From: SXOA01 sp051004015
Lineage (GTDB): Bacteria; Planctomycetota; Planctomycetia; Pirellulales; Pirellulaceae
DNA: 5,877 nt
Assembly (NCBI GenBank): GCA_051004015.1
Contig: JBPCKT010000096.1
Location: 1-5,877, forward strand
Reading direction: 5' to 3'
Shown here piece after piece: positions 5,839 to 5,877 of the stretch. The translations under genes were made by a program, and so were the position numbers. The notes beneath the pieces are model-generated. The model saw only the letters and a program-made list of their open reading frames with translations. It did no database searches and was not told the DNA's origin. Numbering within the stretch: the stretch's first letter is position 1; each line of letters opens with the position of its first letter.

Positions 5839-5877
5839 ATGCTTCCCGCTTGAACATTGCCAGCAGGAGGCTCTTTT

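Overview
This 5.9 kb window is GC-rich, densely coding bacterial chromosome. The style of the NuoB, Dus and SufR-like proteins, together with the REP-like sequence at the right edge, suggests Planctomycetota (perhaps Pirellulales-like). That placement comes from remembered family resemblance, not from a marker gene or a search. There is no CRISPR array, rRNA, tRNA, integrase or transposase gene, and most of the window looks like housekeeping and transport functions.

Left part (1-1479, minus strand). A strange 116-base G/T-then-A/C low-complexity tract ends exactly where the nuoB coding region stops. It may be an assembly edge or a strong hairpin/G-quadruplex. Next comes nuoB, the complex I subunit that holds Fe-S cluster N2. 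Immediately upstream of it on the same strand is a SufR-like winged-helix regulator with a C-terminal cysteine cluster. An Fe-S-sensing regulator and an Fe-S respiratory subunit therefore appear to share a transcript.

Middle (1480-3724). A 209-base divergent intergenic region holds a dyad (TTGACA-N8-TGTCAA) that overlaps the proposed regulator promoter. It also holds a separate TTGACA-N17-GATACT promoter facing right. This second promoter drives a two-gene transport operon. The first gene is a 640-residue LeuT-type Na+/amino-acid symporter whose last periplasmic loop carries an extra helical-hairpin/coiled-coil domain of about 135 residues. The second is a 38-codon single-TM protein, overlapping by ATGA, that resembles the MetS small subunit of NSS transporters.

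Right part (3789-5746, minus strand). A short-chain dehydrogenase/reductase gene and a tRNA-dihydrouridine synthase (DusB-like) gene overlap by about 10 bases and probably form one transcript, convergent with the transporter operon. Upstream of them, 5766-5838 contains two perfect 16-base inverted arms of a REP/BIME-like element.

The most interesting items are the modified LeuT-type transporter with its small partner, the SufR-like/nuoB pairing with its candidate operator, and the inverted-repeat element at the right edge. Nothing here amounts to a clearly new multi-gene system.
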